DNA of 64,000 nucleotides from CBFIDA01 sp965661085 (GCA_965661085.1 CBFIDA010000001.1:124001-188000); one strand, 5' to 3'. Numbered from the stretch's first letter, positions 27,734 to 35,494 are shown. The notes: generated by a model from the sequence alone, not told the origin. Translations and numbers: made by a program.

Positions 27734-28267
27734 ATGCACAAACACCTCAACGCTGCTCTCATGCTTGCCGCATGGATGCTTCAAAGCCACAGCCTGCTGG
27801 CACAGCATCTTGTGGTCCACATGCACAATACCCTCACCGGTAAAAACATGGGCCACATTGAAATGACCGACACACCTTTTGGGCTACACATCAGACCCGC
27901 ATTGCATGGCCTGAACCCCGGCATGCATGGCACACATGTGCATGCCCATGCAAGCTGCAATCACCATGGCAAAGACGCTGGCGGTCATTTGATGGGCAAA
28001 GCAAACGCGACCCATCTTGGCCCTTACGACACCATGGGGCATTTGGGTGATTTGCCTGCCTTGTTTGTGGATGCCAAGCATCAAGCACATCTGCCCGTGT
28101 TGGCACCACGCCTGACCATACGGGATTTGTTGGGACACAGCATCATCATCCATGCCCAAGGTGACAACTACGCCGACACACCCCTACCATTGGGTGGCGG
28201 GGGCGCACGCGTGGCTTGCGGCATCATCACCTCGGCCTTACCAGTCAAACCCATTGCAGCTTTGTGA
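27734..28267 (+). CDS. sodC: Periplasmic Cu,Zn superoxide dismutase
   Basis: It dismutates superoxide in the periplasm, a common defence of bacteria that meet host oxidative bursts. The 177-aa product has a signal peptide (hydrophobic ALMLAAWMLQ, likely cut after LLAQ at 23). Copper/zinc ligands are recognisable in GTHVHAHASC, in GGHLMG and in SIIIHAQGDNYAD. The conserved GGGGARVACGII closes the fold, with the two cysteines for the disulfide. An AAGGA site precedes the ATG. The following gene converges with 5 bases between stops. Confidence 0.94.
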   Translation: MHKHLNAALMLAAWMLQSHSLLAQHLVVHMHNTLTGKNMGHIEMTDTPFGLHIRPALHGLNPGMHGTHVHAHASCNHHGKDAGGHLMGKANATHLGPYDTMGHLGDLPALFVDAKHQAHLPVLAPRLTIRDLLGHSIIIHAQGDNYADTPLPLGGGGARVACGIITSALPVKPIAAL

Positions 28268-28272
28268 CACAA

Positions 28273-28727
28273 TCAGCTCAATATTGAAAAGCTCACATTT
28301 GCATTTTCTGAATCCCACTTGATCTCAAGAGACAATGTCATGAAGTCATTGGTTACATTCAATGGAAGCACCGCCCCACGACCATTGTCCTCACTGAGTT
28401 TTAAAAAGCTTTCGTATTTTTGATCCCCGGGGAAAACAGTTAATCTTAAATTGCCGCCAATCAGGGTGCTCTCACCAAAATATGTTTCACATTGCTTCTG
28501 GCTTCCGAATGTCATTGTAAAGCTCTTTTCGTTATTCCGCAGTGCCTTATAACATTGTTCGTGGAGCAAAGCGTCCACCTGTTGCTTCAGCGAGGCGGCC
28601 GACATCTCTGCGAGGCGGCCGACATCGAAGAAATCTTTGCCTCGTCAGGCTTTCCTGTTGAAACATCACCCCTTTCTGCAGAAAACAGAAACATGGCAAC
28701 AAGAGCGATCACAAGGACCAAAATCAT
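28273..28727 (-). pseudogene. Small membrane-anchored protein gene frameshifted by a 20-bp duplication
   Basis: An upstream frame starts with ATG at 28727 and encodes a hydrophobic segment (MILVLVIALVAMFLF) and a polar linker ending in KISSMSAAS. After a tandem repeat it shifts into QRCRPPR and stops at 28587. A second frame begins within the repeat (ATG 28605) with MSAASLKQQVDALLHEQ and runs 110 residues to 28273. Removing one 20-bp unit fuses both into exactly 145 codons (144 aa): a single N-terminal membrane segment and a likely periplasmic domain with two cysteines. I recognise no family. As it stands the gene is broken or phase-variable. The 110-aa part could still be translated from its own ATG without the membrane anchor. 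Confidence 0.7.
28590..28626. repeat. Tandem duplication, 17 bp identical with 20-bp period
   Basis: GCGAGGCGGCCGACATC occurs at 28590-28606 and again at 28610-28626, separated by TCT. The period of 20 is not a multiple of three. The copy number therefore sets whether the membrane-anchored frame and the soluble frame of the overlapping gene are joined. Confidence 0.9.
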
Positions 28728-28997
28728 TACGACAAAAAAGCAGACATAAATCAGCCCAAGTGTTTAAAAAAATTGACCTTATCATAACGCAAAATGCAAT
28801 ACAACAACCCAGCCAATGATGGAACGTTTTCAGGTGCCCAATCATCACAAGATGGTATGGCGCACCTGCGTGTCATACCCAGCACGACTGACCACAAGCC
28901 AATCAGCATGATCCAATTGCTCACACCATGCCATCCGATCCCTACGTCGTGGTGCTGCTTGCGTACACAGGCATCTGTCATCACACCGATACGTTCT

Positions 28998-29027
28998 TGG
29001 ACAAAAGCATCAGAAATTGTCTATAAT
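28998..29027 (+). promoter_or_regulatory. Sigma-70-type promoter for malic enzyme
   Basis: TGGACA (28998-29003) and a perfect TATAAT (29022-29027) are 18 bases apart. The predicted transcript starts near 29034, about 24 bases before the ATG. This is the best promoter match in the window. Confidence 0.65.
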
Positions 29028-29057
29028 GATTCACTTACACCGTATCAGGGCAACATC

Positions 29058-30773
29058 ATGAGCAAATATCGTGTCGTTTTTGACGCCAACCATAAGGCCA
29101 TTGCCATACAGACGTCATTCAAACACCGGCGCTTGTTGCAAACCCCATTGCTCAATAAAGGCAGTGCTTTCACACGCGAAGAACGTGAGATGTTTGAGCT
29201 GTCCGGCCTTTTGCCCTATCAAGAAGAAACACTCGACCAGCAAGCAAACCGCATGTATGACTGCTATCAAAACAAACAGTCGGACATTGAAAAACATATT
29301 TTTTTACGCCGTATCCACGACAGCAACTATACCCTCTTTTATCACTTGATCCATCGCCACATTGAAGAAATGCTGCCCATCATTTACACGCCTACCATTG
29401 GGGAGGCCGTCCGTCATTTCAGCCATTTGGATCTACAACCACGCGGCTTGTTCATTGCTTACCCCCAACGGGATCATCTTGACAACATCTTGGCACAATA
29501 TCACGACACCCCAATTCGCATTGTGGTGATCACCGATGGTGAAGGGGTGCTGGGCATTGGCGATCAGGGCGCGGGGGGCATCAACATTGTCATGGCCAAA
29601 GGGGCTGTTTACTCCTTGTGTGCTGGCATCGATCCATTCCACGTCTTGCCCATCCAACTGGATTGTGGCACCAACAACCAAGCACTGCTCGACGATCCAG
29701 ACTATTTGGGATGGCGACACAAACGCATCGAAGGGGATGCTTACAACACTTTTGTCTCCGACGTGATCAAAGCCCTGCAGCGCCACTTCCCACAAAGTTA
29801 TTTGCACTGGGAAGACTTTGGTCGCAGCAACGCACGACGTTTCCTGGAACAGTATAAGCACCAATTGTGCTCCTTCAACGACGACATTCAAGGCACAGGC
29901 GCTGTCGCATTGGCCACCATTTTGACGGCGCTCAACCACATCCAGCAACCCTTGACAGATCAAACGATTTTGATTTTTGGTGCGGGCACCGCCGGCATTG
30001 GCATTGCAGATCAAATCCATCAAGGGTTGGTGGCTTTGGGCAAAAGTTCTGAAGAAGCGTATGCTCAAATTTGGTTGATCGACCGTCCTGGCGTGCTGAC
30101 CCACGACATGACTGGCTTGACCACCGGCCAAAAACCTTACGCCCAAACAATCGATGCAGATTGGACCACCGATGAACGTGGTCATGTGACCTTGCCCTTG
30201 GCGATCCCCAAAATCAAACCCACCATTTTAATTGGCTGCTCAGCACAAAAAGGCAGCTTCACGCAAGGGTGCATCACCGAAATGATGCAACATTGCCCAA
30301 ACCCCATCATCATGCCGCTGTCCAACCCCACGGATCGTGCTGAGGCAACGCCTGCAGACATTTTGACCTGGACCCAGGGCCAAGCTTTCATTGCCACCGG
30401 CAGCCCATTTTCAACCGTCACCCATGCCGGCAAAACCTATGCCATTGCCCAGTGCAACAATGTGTTTATCTTTCCAGGGTTGGGACTTGGGGCCACACTG
30501 TGTCAGGCCTCCACCATCAGCAACACCATGCTGATGGCCGCATGTCAGAGCTTGGCTGCCTTCACACATCGGCATCATCAAGGCACAGGCAGGCTTTTGC
30601 CCAAGGTGACCGATTGCCAAAGCGTCAACAAAGAAATTGCCAAAGCTGTCGTACATCAAGCCATGCAAGAAGGTTTGGCAAACAAAACCATTGAAGACAT
30701 CGATGCCACCATCGAACATGCCTTTTGGACGCCCACCTATCTGCCCTATCACTGGCACAACGATCCCTCTTAA
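29058..30773 (+). CDS. Malic enzyme, NAD-type (MaeA/SfcA family)
   Basis: It decarboxylates malate to pyruvate with NAD(P). From the ATG at 29058 (AGGG at spacing eight) the product is 571 aa, the size of E. coli MaeA (565). Family landmarks occur in order: YTPTIGEAVRHFSH, GEGVLGIGDQGAGGINIVM (residues about 165-185), CSFNDDIQGTGAVALATIL with metal-binding acids, the dinucleotide fold LIFGAGTAGIGIADQI, and PLSNPTDRAEATPADI. The NAD preference is family-based inference. The frame is open for 88 codons upstream, but that part crosses the promoter and shows no conservation. Together with alanine dehydrogenase it feeds pyruvate. Confidence 0.94.
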   Translation: MSKYRVVFDANHKAIAIQTSFKHRRLLQTPLLNKGSAFTREEREMFELSGLLPYQEETLDQQANRMYDCYQNKQSDIEKHIFLRRIHDSNYTLFYHLIHRHIEEMLPIIYTPTIGEAVRHFSHLDLQPRGLFIAYPQRDHLDNILAQYHDTPIRIVVITDGEGVLGIGDQGAGGINIVMAKGAVYSLCAGIDPFHVLPIQLDCGTNNQALLDDPDYLGWRHKRIEGDAYNTFVSDVIKALQRHFPQSYLHWEDFGRSNARRFLEQYKHQLCSFNDDIQGTGAVALATILTALNHIQQPLTDQTILIFGAGTAGIGIADQIHQGLVALGKSSEEAYAQIWLIDRPGVLTHDMTGLTTGQKPYAQTIDADWTTDERGHVTLPLAIPKIKPTILIGCSAQKGSFTQGCITEMMQHCPNPIIMPLSNPTDRAEATPADILTWTQGQAFIATGSPFSTVTHAGKTYAIAQCNNVFIFPGLGLGATLCQASTISNTMLMAACQSLAAFTHRHHQGTGRLLPKVTDCQSVNKEIAKAVVHQAMQEGLANKTIEDIDATIEHAFWTPTYLPYHWHNDPS

Positions 30774-30816
30774 AGGTGAAAGCTGTCCCCGTGTAAGCCT
30801 CAAACACCTTTTTATT
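30772..30816 (+). terminator. Weak terminator-like inverted repeat after malic enzyme
   Basis: AAAGGTG (30772-30778) and CACCTTT (30805-30811) can pair around a 26-base loop, followed by a T-rich stretch (TTTTTATTC). The left arm overlaps the stop codon. The loop is long for a strong terminator. Confidence 0.3.
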
Positions 30817-30915
30817 CAGGCAAACCACGGTATTGTGCCTCAAGCCACTGTCGGGCACACTTTAAGCATCACATGGCGTCAATCTGACGTCATTGCAACG
30901 CTTAGGGAGTAAATC

Positions 30916-31479
30916 ATGAGCAAAAAAAACACCATACCATGGATGATCGCAGGGGTGTTGTGCACACCATGCATGTCGAGTTTTGGCGCCAACACAGGCT
31001 GCCAACACACACCTGGACAAACCATCTGTGGCACCATACAACAGCAAAACATTGAGGCACAAGGGTTGGTAGAACTCGATGGCACCACCGTTCAAGAAGC
31101 AGTCAATGTTTCTGGTGTCTTACATGCACATCAAGCCAAACTGAACACCTTAACCGTCGATGGTACGGCTGTTTTGAACCACACTCAAATACGTGGCGCT
31201 TGCCATTTGTCGGGTGCCATTGCTGCATCACAAAGCACATTTGAAAAAGACATACAGCTGGCCACTGAAACCGTTCGGTTCAACACCTGTAGTTTGAAAA
31301 GCATGGTGGTGCAAAGTGACATCAAACCACCCAAAGTGATCTTGGGTCATGCCACACATGTGCATGGTGACATACGCTTTGTCGGTCAAGCAGGGACTGT
31401 ACATCTACTCGATCAGTCGACTCTGTCTGGCAAAGTCTATCACGGCACTGTGGTACGCGATCCCAAGCACACATCCTAA
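30916..31479 (+). CDS. Secreted protein with solenoid-like repeats, function unknown
   Basis: The 187-aa protein has a signal peptide (MSKKNTIPWMIAGVLCTPCM, likely cut after SFGA near 25). The rest is a series of short Val/Leu/Gly/Thr segments about 20 residues apart (VELDGTTVQEAVNVSGVL, LTVDGTAVLNHTQIRGAC, VHGDIRFVGQAGTVHLLD). Such a pattern suggests a small beta-solenoid, bactofilin-like in look only. Four cysteines in the mature part could form disulfides. AGGGAG precedes the ATG. It lies 124 bases upstream of the peptide/ATP-grasp genes on the same strand and may belong with them. I cannot name a family. Confidence 0.75.
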   Translation: MSKKNTIPWMIAGVLCTPCMSSFGANTGCQHTPGQTICGTIQQQNIEAQGLVELDGTTVQEAVNVSGVLHAHQAKLNTLTVDGTAVLNHTQIRGACHLSGAIAASQSTFEKDIQLATETVRFNTCSLKSMVVQSDIKPPKVILGHATHVHGDIRFVGQAGTVHLLDQSTLSGKVYHGTVVRDPKHTS

Positions 31480-31542
31480 AAACATCGGATCTTTGTGCAA
31501 GGCCATTGCTGACCACTGAGATCACGAACCCCTATTCGAGCA

Positions 31543-31570
31543 TTGGCAAATGACGCTGCCCGGATATTTC
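31543..31570 (+). promoter_or_regulatory. Possible promoter for the small-peptide/ATP-grasp operon
   Basis: TTGGCA (31543-31548, five of six consensus matches) and TATTTC (31565-31570) are 16 bases apart. The first peptide ATG is at 31604. Confidence 0.35.
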
Positions 31571-31603
31571 TTACACAACAAACCATACAATTGGAGATAT
31601 ATT

Positions 31604-31762
31604 ATGACACACATCAGCTGTAAAAACCTCATCAAACAACATCAAAAATCCATGCTGAAATGCAAAGAAGCCAGTAAAGACAACACTAAAGATGGCAAAG
31701 AAGATGGCACCCATCTTTTGATGGCTGCACATGTGCACTCTGAACATACGCACATGGTTTAA
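31604..31762 (+). CDS. Small peptide 1, candidate modified-peptide precursor (52 aa)
   Basis: The peptide begins MTHISCKNLIKQHQK, then has a Lys/Asp/Glu/Thr-rich stretch (SKDNTKDGKEDGT, about 24-36). It ends in a His-rich tail (HVHSEHTHMV). GGAG lies eight bases before the ATG, a good ribosome site. It shares M-x-HISC and a later pattern, TH....(3-4)H..(E/G).HT, with the next small gene. Both stand directly before two ATP-grasp-like genes. Conserved leader, divergent acid/amine/His-rich tail and adjacent ATP-grasp ligase fit a ribosomally made, enzyme-modified peptide. The Lys/Thr and Asp/Glu mixture is what ester- or amide-crosslinking ATP-grasp enzymes act on in graspetides. This role is inference. 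A metal-binding peptide is an alternative. Confidence 0.6.
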   Translation: MTHISCKNLIKQHQKSMLKCKEASKDNTKDGKEDGTHLLMAAHVHSEHTHMV

Positions 31763-31797
31763 ACACACACATCTTGCGATCACTAAGGGAACATGGT

Positions 31798-31965
31798 ATG
31801 CACCACATCAGCTGCGCACAACTCACACGACACGGTCAATCTCAAGGTCCATGTCAAGACACTCATGGCATCTTTCATAGATGCCATGAGGGCCATACAT
31901 CGGCGCTGCTGCCTTTGTATCAGTGCTGCCACAACCCTTTGCACCCTACCGATGATGGAGCATGA
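31798..31965 (+). CDS. Small peptide 2, candidate modified-peptide precursor (55 aa)
   Basis: The peptide begins MHHISCAQLTRHGQ and continues with a Cys/His-rich middle (DTHGIFHRCHEGHT, about 21-34). Its tail ends LPLYQCCHNPLHPTDDGA. It has five cysteines and nine histidines. AGGGA is eight bases before the ATG. Its TGA (31963-31965) is one base from the ATG of the first ATP-grasp gene, and the GGAG inside its last codons serves as that gene's ribosome site. Translation is therefore tightly coupled, which argues strongly that this small frame is real. The HISC start and the TH...HT pattern are shared with peptide 1, 36 bases upstream. Confidence 0.65.
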   Translation: MHHISCAQLTRHGQSQGPCQDTHGIFHRCHEGHTSALLPLYQCCHNPLHPTDDGA

Positions 31966-31966
31966 T

Positions 31967-32812
31967 ATGATTTTGATCGTTGGTCTGAGCACAGACCCTG
32001 TTTTACAGCATATGGTGCACATGCTCACGGCACAGTCGTGCAATGTCATTTTCATTGATCAACAGCGTTTGGGCACCAGCCTGCTCATTGATGAACACGG
32101 CATACAGTGTTTAAAAGATCATTGGCATATCAAGCATGCCGAGGTGAGTGGGGTGCTCAATCGCATGGTGGGCACGCCAACACCACAGACCCATTCTGCA
32201 TCGCTGCACCACACACAACTGGAATGGTTGTCTTACTTGCTTGACACGACCTATCCCAAAGTACTCAATCGACCCAATGCAGGACTCAGCAATGGCAGCA
32301 AACCTTATCAGCTGACCGATTTGCCATGCGTCCATTTACGCAGACCAGAGAGCACTGTGATGGTCAACTTGCCTGCACCCTCTGACAGTGATTTGATTTT
32401 TAAGTCCATTTCCAGCACCCGCTCCATTGTCAAGCCATTGCAAGCCGAACAAGTCCAAAAGCATGTCCATGAACCCGTCTTGTTTCAGAAACGTTGTGAG
32501 GGGCAGAATGTTCGCGTGCATACGGTTGCAAAAACATTGATTGCTGTGGCCATCGCCTCAGACCAACTGGATTATCGTTATCAAGATGACAACAATTGCA
32601 TGCAACAAATTGCCTTGCCACACCACATCGAAGACGATTGTTTTCGACTCAGCAAACACCTGGACTTGCCTTTTTCAGGCATTGATTTGATTCAAAATGA
32701 AGACCAATGGACACTGCTCGAAGTCAATCCGGCACCTGGTTACAATTATTTTGAACACCATCTACCACACACCCCCATCTCTGATGCTTTGGCCCATTTT
32801 TTAAACACATGA
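31967..32812 (+). CDS. ATP-grasp ligase of RimK/MvdD-like type
   Basis: The 281-aa protein has the ATP-grasp layout: an N-terminal alpha/beta domain (MILIVGLSTDPV), NRPNAGLSNGSKPYQL near 103-118, a nucleotide-binding lysine region in IFKSISSTRSIV, and QNVRVHTV with DYRYQ. Then come PFSGIDLI near 235-242 and the Mg-binding LEVNPAPGYNYFE at about 251-263 (E252, N254). Such enzymes activate a carboxylate with ATP and join it to an amine, hydroxyl or thiol. Its start is coupled to small peptide 2, which makes the peptides the obvious candidate substrates. It is followed after 15 bases by a related protein. The true substrate is unknown; glutathione- or RimK-like ligation of another molecule is possible. 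Confidence 0.8.
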   Translation: MILIVGLSTDPVLQHMVHMLTAQSCNVIFIDQQRLGTSLLIDEHGIQCLKDHWHIKHAEVSGVLNRMVGTPTPQTHSASLHHTQLEWLSYLLDTTYPKVLNRPNAGLSNGSKPYQLTDLPCVHLRRPESTVMVNLPAPSDSDLIFKSISSTRSIVKPLQAEQVQKHVHEPVLFQKRCEGQNVRVHTVAKTLIAVAIASDQLDYRYQDDNNCMQQIALPHHIEDDCFRLSKHLDLPFSGIDLIQNEDQWTLLEVNPAPGYNYFEHHLPHTPISDALAHFLNT

Positions 32813-32827
32813 ACCTTGGAACCTCTC

Positions 32828-33808
32828 ATGCGCATTCAAACACCTCAATTTTTTGTCATGCATCATGGTGAACCCATGATGCTGGATTTGATTGCACATT
32901 GGCACCGTCAACGCCTGCCTTTTGAGACCCTGCATCTTGGGCATCTTGAAGCGTATCGATTTTATGCAACACAGGATTCCAAAGGCCAACAAACGTGTCA
33001 CATGCAGTTTCAAGACACCAACCCCATTTGCTTGGATTTTTTATCGGGATTCATGTGCACCAACCCAATCCACCTACAACAACAGTTCCAACAACACACC
33101 ACCCAAGATGCACACTACTTGGCACAAGCTTGGTATGCGTTGTTTGCCTGGATCAGCAAAATTGCATCCATGCATATTGGGGGACTCCAGCATGATGGCA
33201 TTGCAATGAGACAGGGCCACTGGCTCTACTTACAACGTTATTGTCGAGAAGTTGGCCTTCACACACCCATGGTGCATCCAAACACCGCCATACAATCCAT
33301 CTCAAACCCGCAGCCTTGGATTGGACGCGACACATTCAACCAACATTATGATTTCCGCCCCAAACAGCGCCCCAAGACCCCCCTTGTGATGTCTGCACCA
33401 CCACAACAAAGTCAAATGATTTGGCTGCATGTTTTGGGGCAATGTTGTTGGGCCAGCACCCCCAATAAAAAACCTTATACGCTACCGCATGCCATACAGA
33501 AAAAATGCCTTGCTGTGATGGAAAAAATGGCCATACAATCTGGACAATTCTTGCTTTGCAATGCAGGGCAAACTTGGCAGTGCTATGATTTCAACCCCCA
33601 ACCCAATTGGACGCTGTGTCATTTGAGTCATGCTGACATCGCAGAGGCCATTGCGATATTTTTTGGCGCCCCATGGCACAAGCAAACCCCATCGATCAAG
33701 AGCGCACCACAATCCTTTTCGGCACCCTGGACCACAAGTCAAGGCCCCTTCATTCCAAAGACCCTGCGCCCAACACTTTCTGCAGCACATTATCAGCCCA
33801 CCACGTGA
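32828..33808 (+). CDS. Second, divergent ATP-grasp-like protein
   Basis: The 326-aa protein looks like a degenerate relative of its neighbour. Near its C-terminal end, LPHAIQKKCLAVMEKMAIQ parallels LPHHIEDDCFRLSKHLDLP. WQCYDFNPQPNWTLCHL parallels WTLLEVNPAPGYNYFEH, with the metal-binding Glu replaced by Asp and the Asn kept. IAEAIAIFF parallels ISDALAHFL. A middle segment (HIGGLQHDGIAMRQGHWLYL) occupies the place of the neighbour's NRPNAGLSNG stretch. The last 50 residues are a Pro/Ser/Thr-rich tail. I start it at ATG 32828 (GGA upstream); a TTG at 32816 is possible. Catalysis is doubtful. It may bind the peptide, or pair with the first enzyme, as the two ATP-grasp proteins do in microviridin clusters. 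Confidence 0.65.
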   Translation: MRIQTPQFFVMHHGEPMMLDLIAHWHRQRLPFETLHLGHLEAYRFYATQDSKGQQTCHMQFQDTNPICLDFLSGFMCTNPIHLQQQFQQHTTQDAHYLAQAWYALFAWISKIASMHIGGLQHDGIAMRQGHWLYLQRYCREVGLHTPMVHPNTAIQSISNPQPWIGRDTFNQHYDFRPKQRPKTPLVMSAPPQQSQMIWLHVLGQCCWASTPNKKPYTLPHAIQKKCLAVMEKMAIQSGQFLLCNAGQTWQCYDFNPQPNWTLCHLSHADIAEAIAIFFGAPWHKQTPSIKSAPQSFSAPWTTSQGPFIPKTLRPTLSAAHYQPTT

Positions 33809-33823
33809 CCCAGCATGTTGCAA

Positions 33824-33852
33824 TTGACAACCCAGCCCATCGACTGCAAGAT
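33824..33852 (+). promoter_or_regulatory. Possible promoter for the acyltransferase gene
   Basis: A perfect TTGACA (33824-33829) lies 17 bases before CAAGAT (33847-33852), in the 91-base gap after the second ATP-grasp gene. The -10 match is weak. It would separate the acyltransferase from the ATP-grasp transcript. Confidence 0.35.
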
Positions 33853-33899
33853 CATGACATGACGCACTGCGTAAGGTTGTGCGATGATGAGGTTGCTTC

Positions 33900-34856
33900 A
33901 TGTCCAGCGCACAAAACACCCCACAACATCGATTGCTGATACGCTCAATGTCACGCCTGATACTGATGCTTGGCCCCACGCGGTGGCAAAATTGGAGCCA
34001 TACGTTGGCCAAATTCATGTTACGTCGCAAATTCAAACGTGCGCGCGTTGTTGCCCGCAACATTGCACTTTGCTTCCCAGACGACAGCACACAAGCACAA
34101 CAAAATCTGACCGTACAAGCATTGGCCACACAACTGTTTGCCATGATGCAGTGGTTGGCCATGTCCCATCCTACAAAATCTCTACCCTGGTCCGTGACCA
34201 TTGAAGGCATGGCGCATTTTAAGCGCCTCATGTCTTCCTCCAAAGGATTGTTGCTGATTTGTCCACATTCTGCTTTTTTAGAGATGACCGCGGCGGCAAT
34301 CTACCAGCAATGTAGCATACACCAAAAACCCTGTGGTTATATTTATCGTGCCAACACGAAAAAAACGGATCTGACACGCCTATTACGGCAACATCACATG
34401 CCCATGGCCACGGCGATTCGTGCCGACGATGTGCGCAGCATGTCACGATTCCTCAAGTCCGGAGGCGCCTTGATGACCTTTCCAGACCATGATCTGGGCC
34501 ACCAAAAATCAATCTGGGCCAATTTTATGGGCGTGCCTGCTGCAACCAGTCCAGCTTTCATGAAGCTTGCACGCATGACACACGCAGATTGTTTGCCCAC
34601 CCATCTTTTGATGACTGCATCCAACCCCATCCTTACATTTGGACCACCTGTCGCACCCTGGCCAACGCCCGAAGCAGCGGCAGTGTGGCTGAACACTTGG
34701 GTGGCAAACATCATACATGAAGCCCCTGCACAATACTTTTGGGTACATCGTCGCTTTAAATCACAACCACAAGGCGTCCCCTGCCCTTATCAAGATCCGC
34801 AGGGGTTTGATGCCCACTTGCAACAAAAAACAAACACAACATGTCCCTCAGAATAG
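33900..34856 (+). CDS. LpxL/LpxM-family lipid A acyltransferase
   Basis: It probably adds a secondary (late) acyl chain to lipid A at the inner membrane. The 318-aa protein has the family HX4(D/E) catalytic motif in CPHSAFLEMT near 121-130. GALMTFPDHDLG (near 200) follows and the end motif YFWVHRRFKSQP. There is little hydrophobic sequence at the N-terminus, which is arginine-rich (LRRKFKRARVVARN). GAGG precedes the ATG at spacing seven. It is 91 bases after the ATP-grasp genes. Which acyl position it serves cannot be told from sequence. Confidence 0.85.
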   Translation: MSSAQNTPQHRLLIRSMSRLILMLGPTRWQNWSHTLAKFMLRRKFKRARVVARNIALCFPDDSTQAQQNLTVQALATQLFAMMQWLAMSHPTKSLPWSVTIEGMAHFKRLMSSSKGLLLICPHSAFLEMTAAAIYQQCSIHQKPCGYIYRANTKKTDLTRLLRQHHMPMATAIRADDVRSMSRFLKSGGALMTFPDHDLGHQKSIWANFMGVPAATSPAFMKLARMTHADCLPTHLLMTASNPILTFGPPVAPWPTPEAAAVWLNTWVANIIHEAPAQYFWVHRRFKSQPQGVPCPYQDPQGFDAHLQQKTNTTCPSE

Positions 34857-34859
34857 GAT

Positions 34860-35405
34860 TCAATTGTTGTCTTCGGCAATGCCTTGTTTGATGCCTTGTA
34901 AAAAGGATTCCACGTCTTGCTTGCTGTTAAGAGATGGTTTCATTTGTTTGACTTCTTGAAAGGCGCATGTGGTGAGCATGGTGTCTTTACAGACAATGGT
35001 GTTTTGAGCCTGTTTCCAGCTGTCTCCCACCTTGGGCGCCAAATAAATGCCAGGCCCCTGAAGATTGACAGGGAAAGTCAATTTGGAATCGTCTTTGTAG
35101 ACGCAAAAGATTTTGCCCACTTTTTTGCCTTGCCACTGCACACCCACCAGATGGGTCAGCTGCTTTGAGAATGATGTGGAAAAAGACTTCCATCCCCCTG
35201 GACCTTGCCAAAAATGTTGATGATTTTTTTTGAGTGAAGCCACTTTAGGGCACACCACAGGCTTGCCAACTTTCATCAGACGTAAATCGTTGAACACAAT
35301 CACACCCGAGGAAGCAGTGCTGTCAGGCATGGAAGCCAACAGTATGGATGGCGCCAATACAAAGCACACACAACATGGCATGACTGCACGAAAAGGAAAA
35401 CGCAT
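34860..35405 (-). CDS. Secreted protein of unknown function (181 aa)
   Basis: A clear signal peptide opens the protein (basic MRFPFR, hydrophobic VMPCCVCFVLAPSILLA, cut near 24). The mature part has cysteines at regular places (VVCPKV, IFCVYK, IVCKD, TTCAF) and aromatic motifs FWQGPGGWKSF and VGVQWQGKKVG. These could be disulfide-linked beta strands. AGGAG precedes the ATG. The stop faces the acyltransferase stop with 3 bases between. I do not recognise the family. The small secreted, cysteine-containing type is common among Legionella-like exported proteins. Confidence 0.75.
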   Translation of the reverse strand: MRFPFRAVMPCCVCFVLAPSILLASMPDSTASSGVIVFNDLRLMKVGKPVVCPKVASLKKNHQHFWQGPGGWKSFSTSFSKQLTHLVGVQWQGKKVGKIFCVYKDDSKLTFPVNLQGPGIYLAPKVGDSWKQAQNTIVCKDTMLTTCAFQEVKQMKPSLNSKQDVESFLQGIKQGIAEDNN

Positions 35406-35494
35406 ACGGCTTCATCTCCTATGATCCAGGTGTCATGTTAACAAAAAAACAAAACCGTGCCCAAATTCTTTTTTTGCATCTTTCAGCACAAACA

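Noticed and set aside
28794..29057. 88-codon upstream extension of malic enzyme
   Set aside because: It crosses a good promoter (TATAAT at 29022-29027), and the ATG at 29058 has a ribosome site and gives the family's normal length.
33482..34243. Long open frame antisense to the second ATP-grasp and acyltransferase genes
   Set aside because: It spans two well-supported genes and their gap on the other strand, has no ribosome site, and shows no motif.
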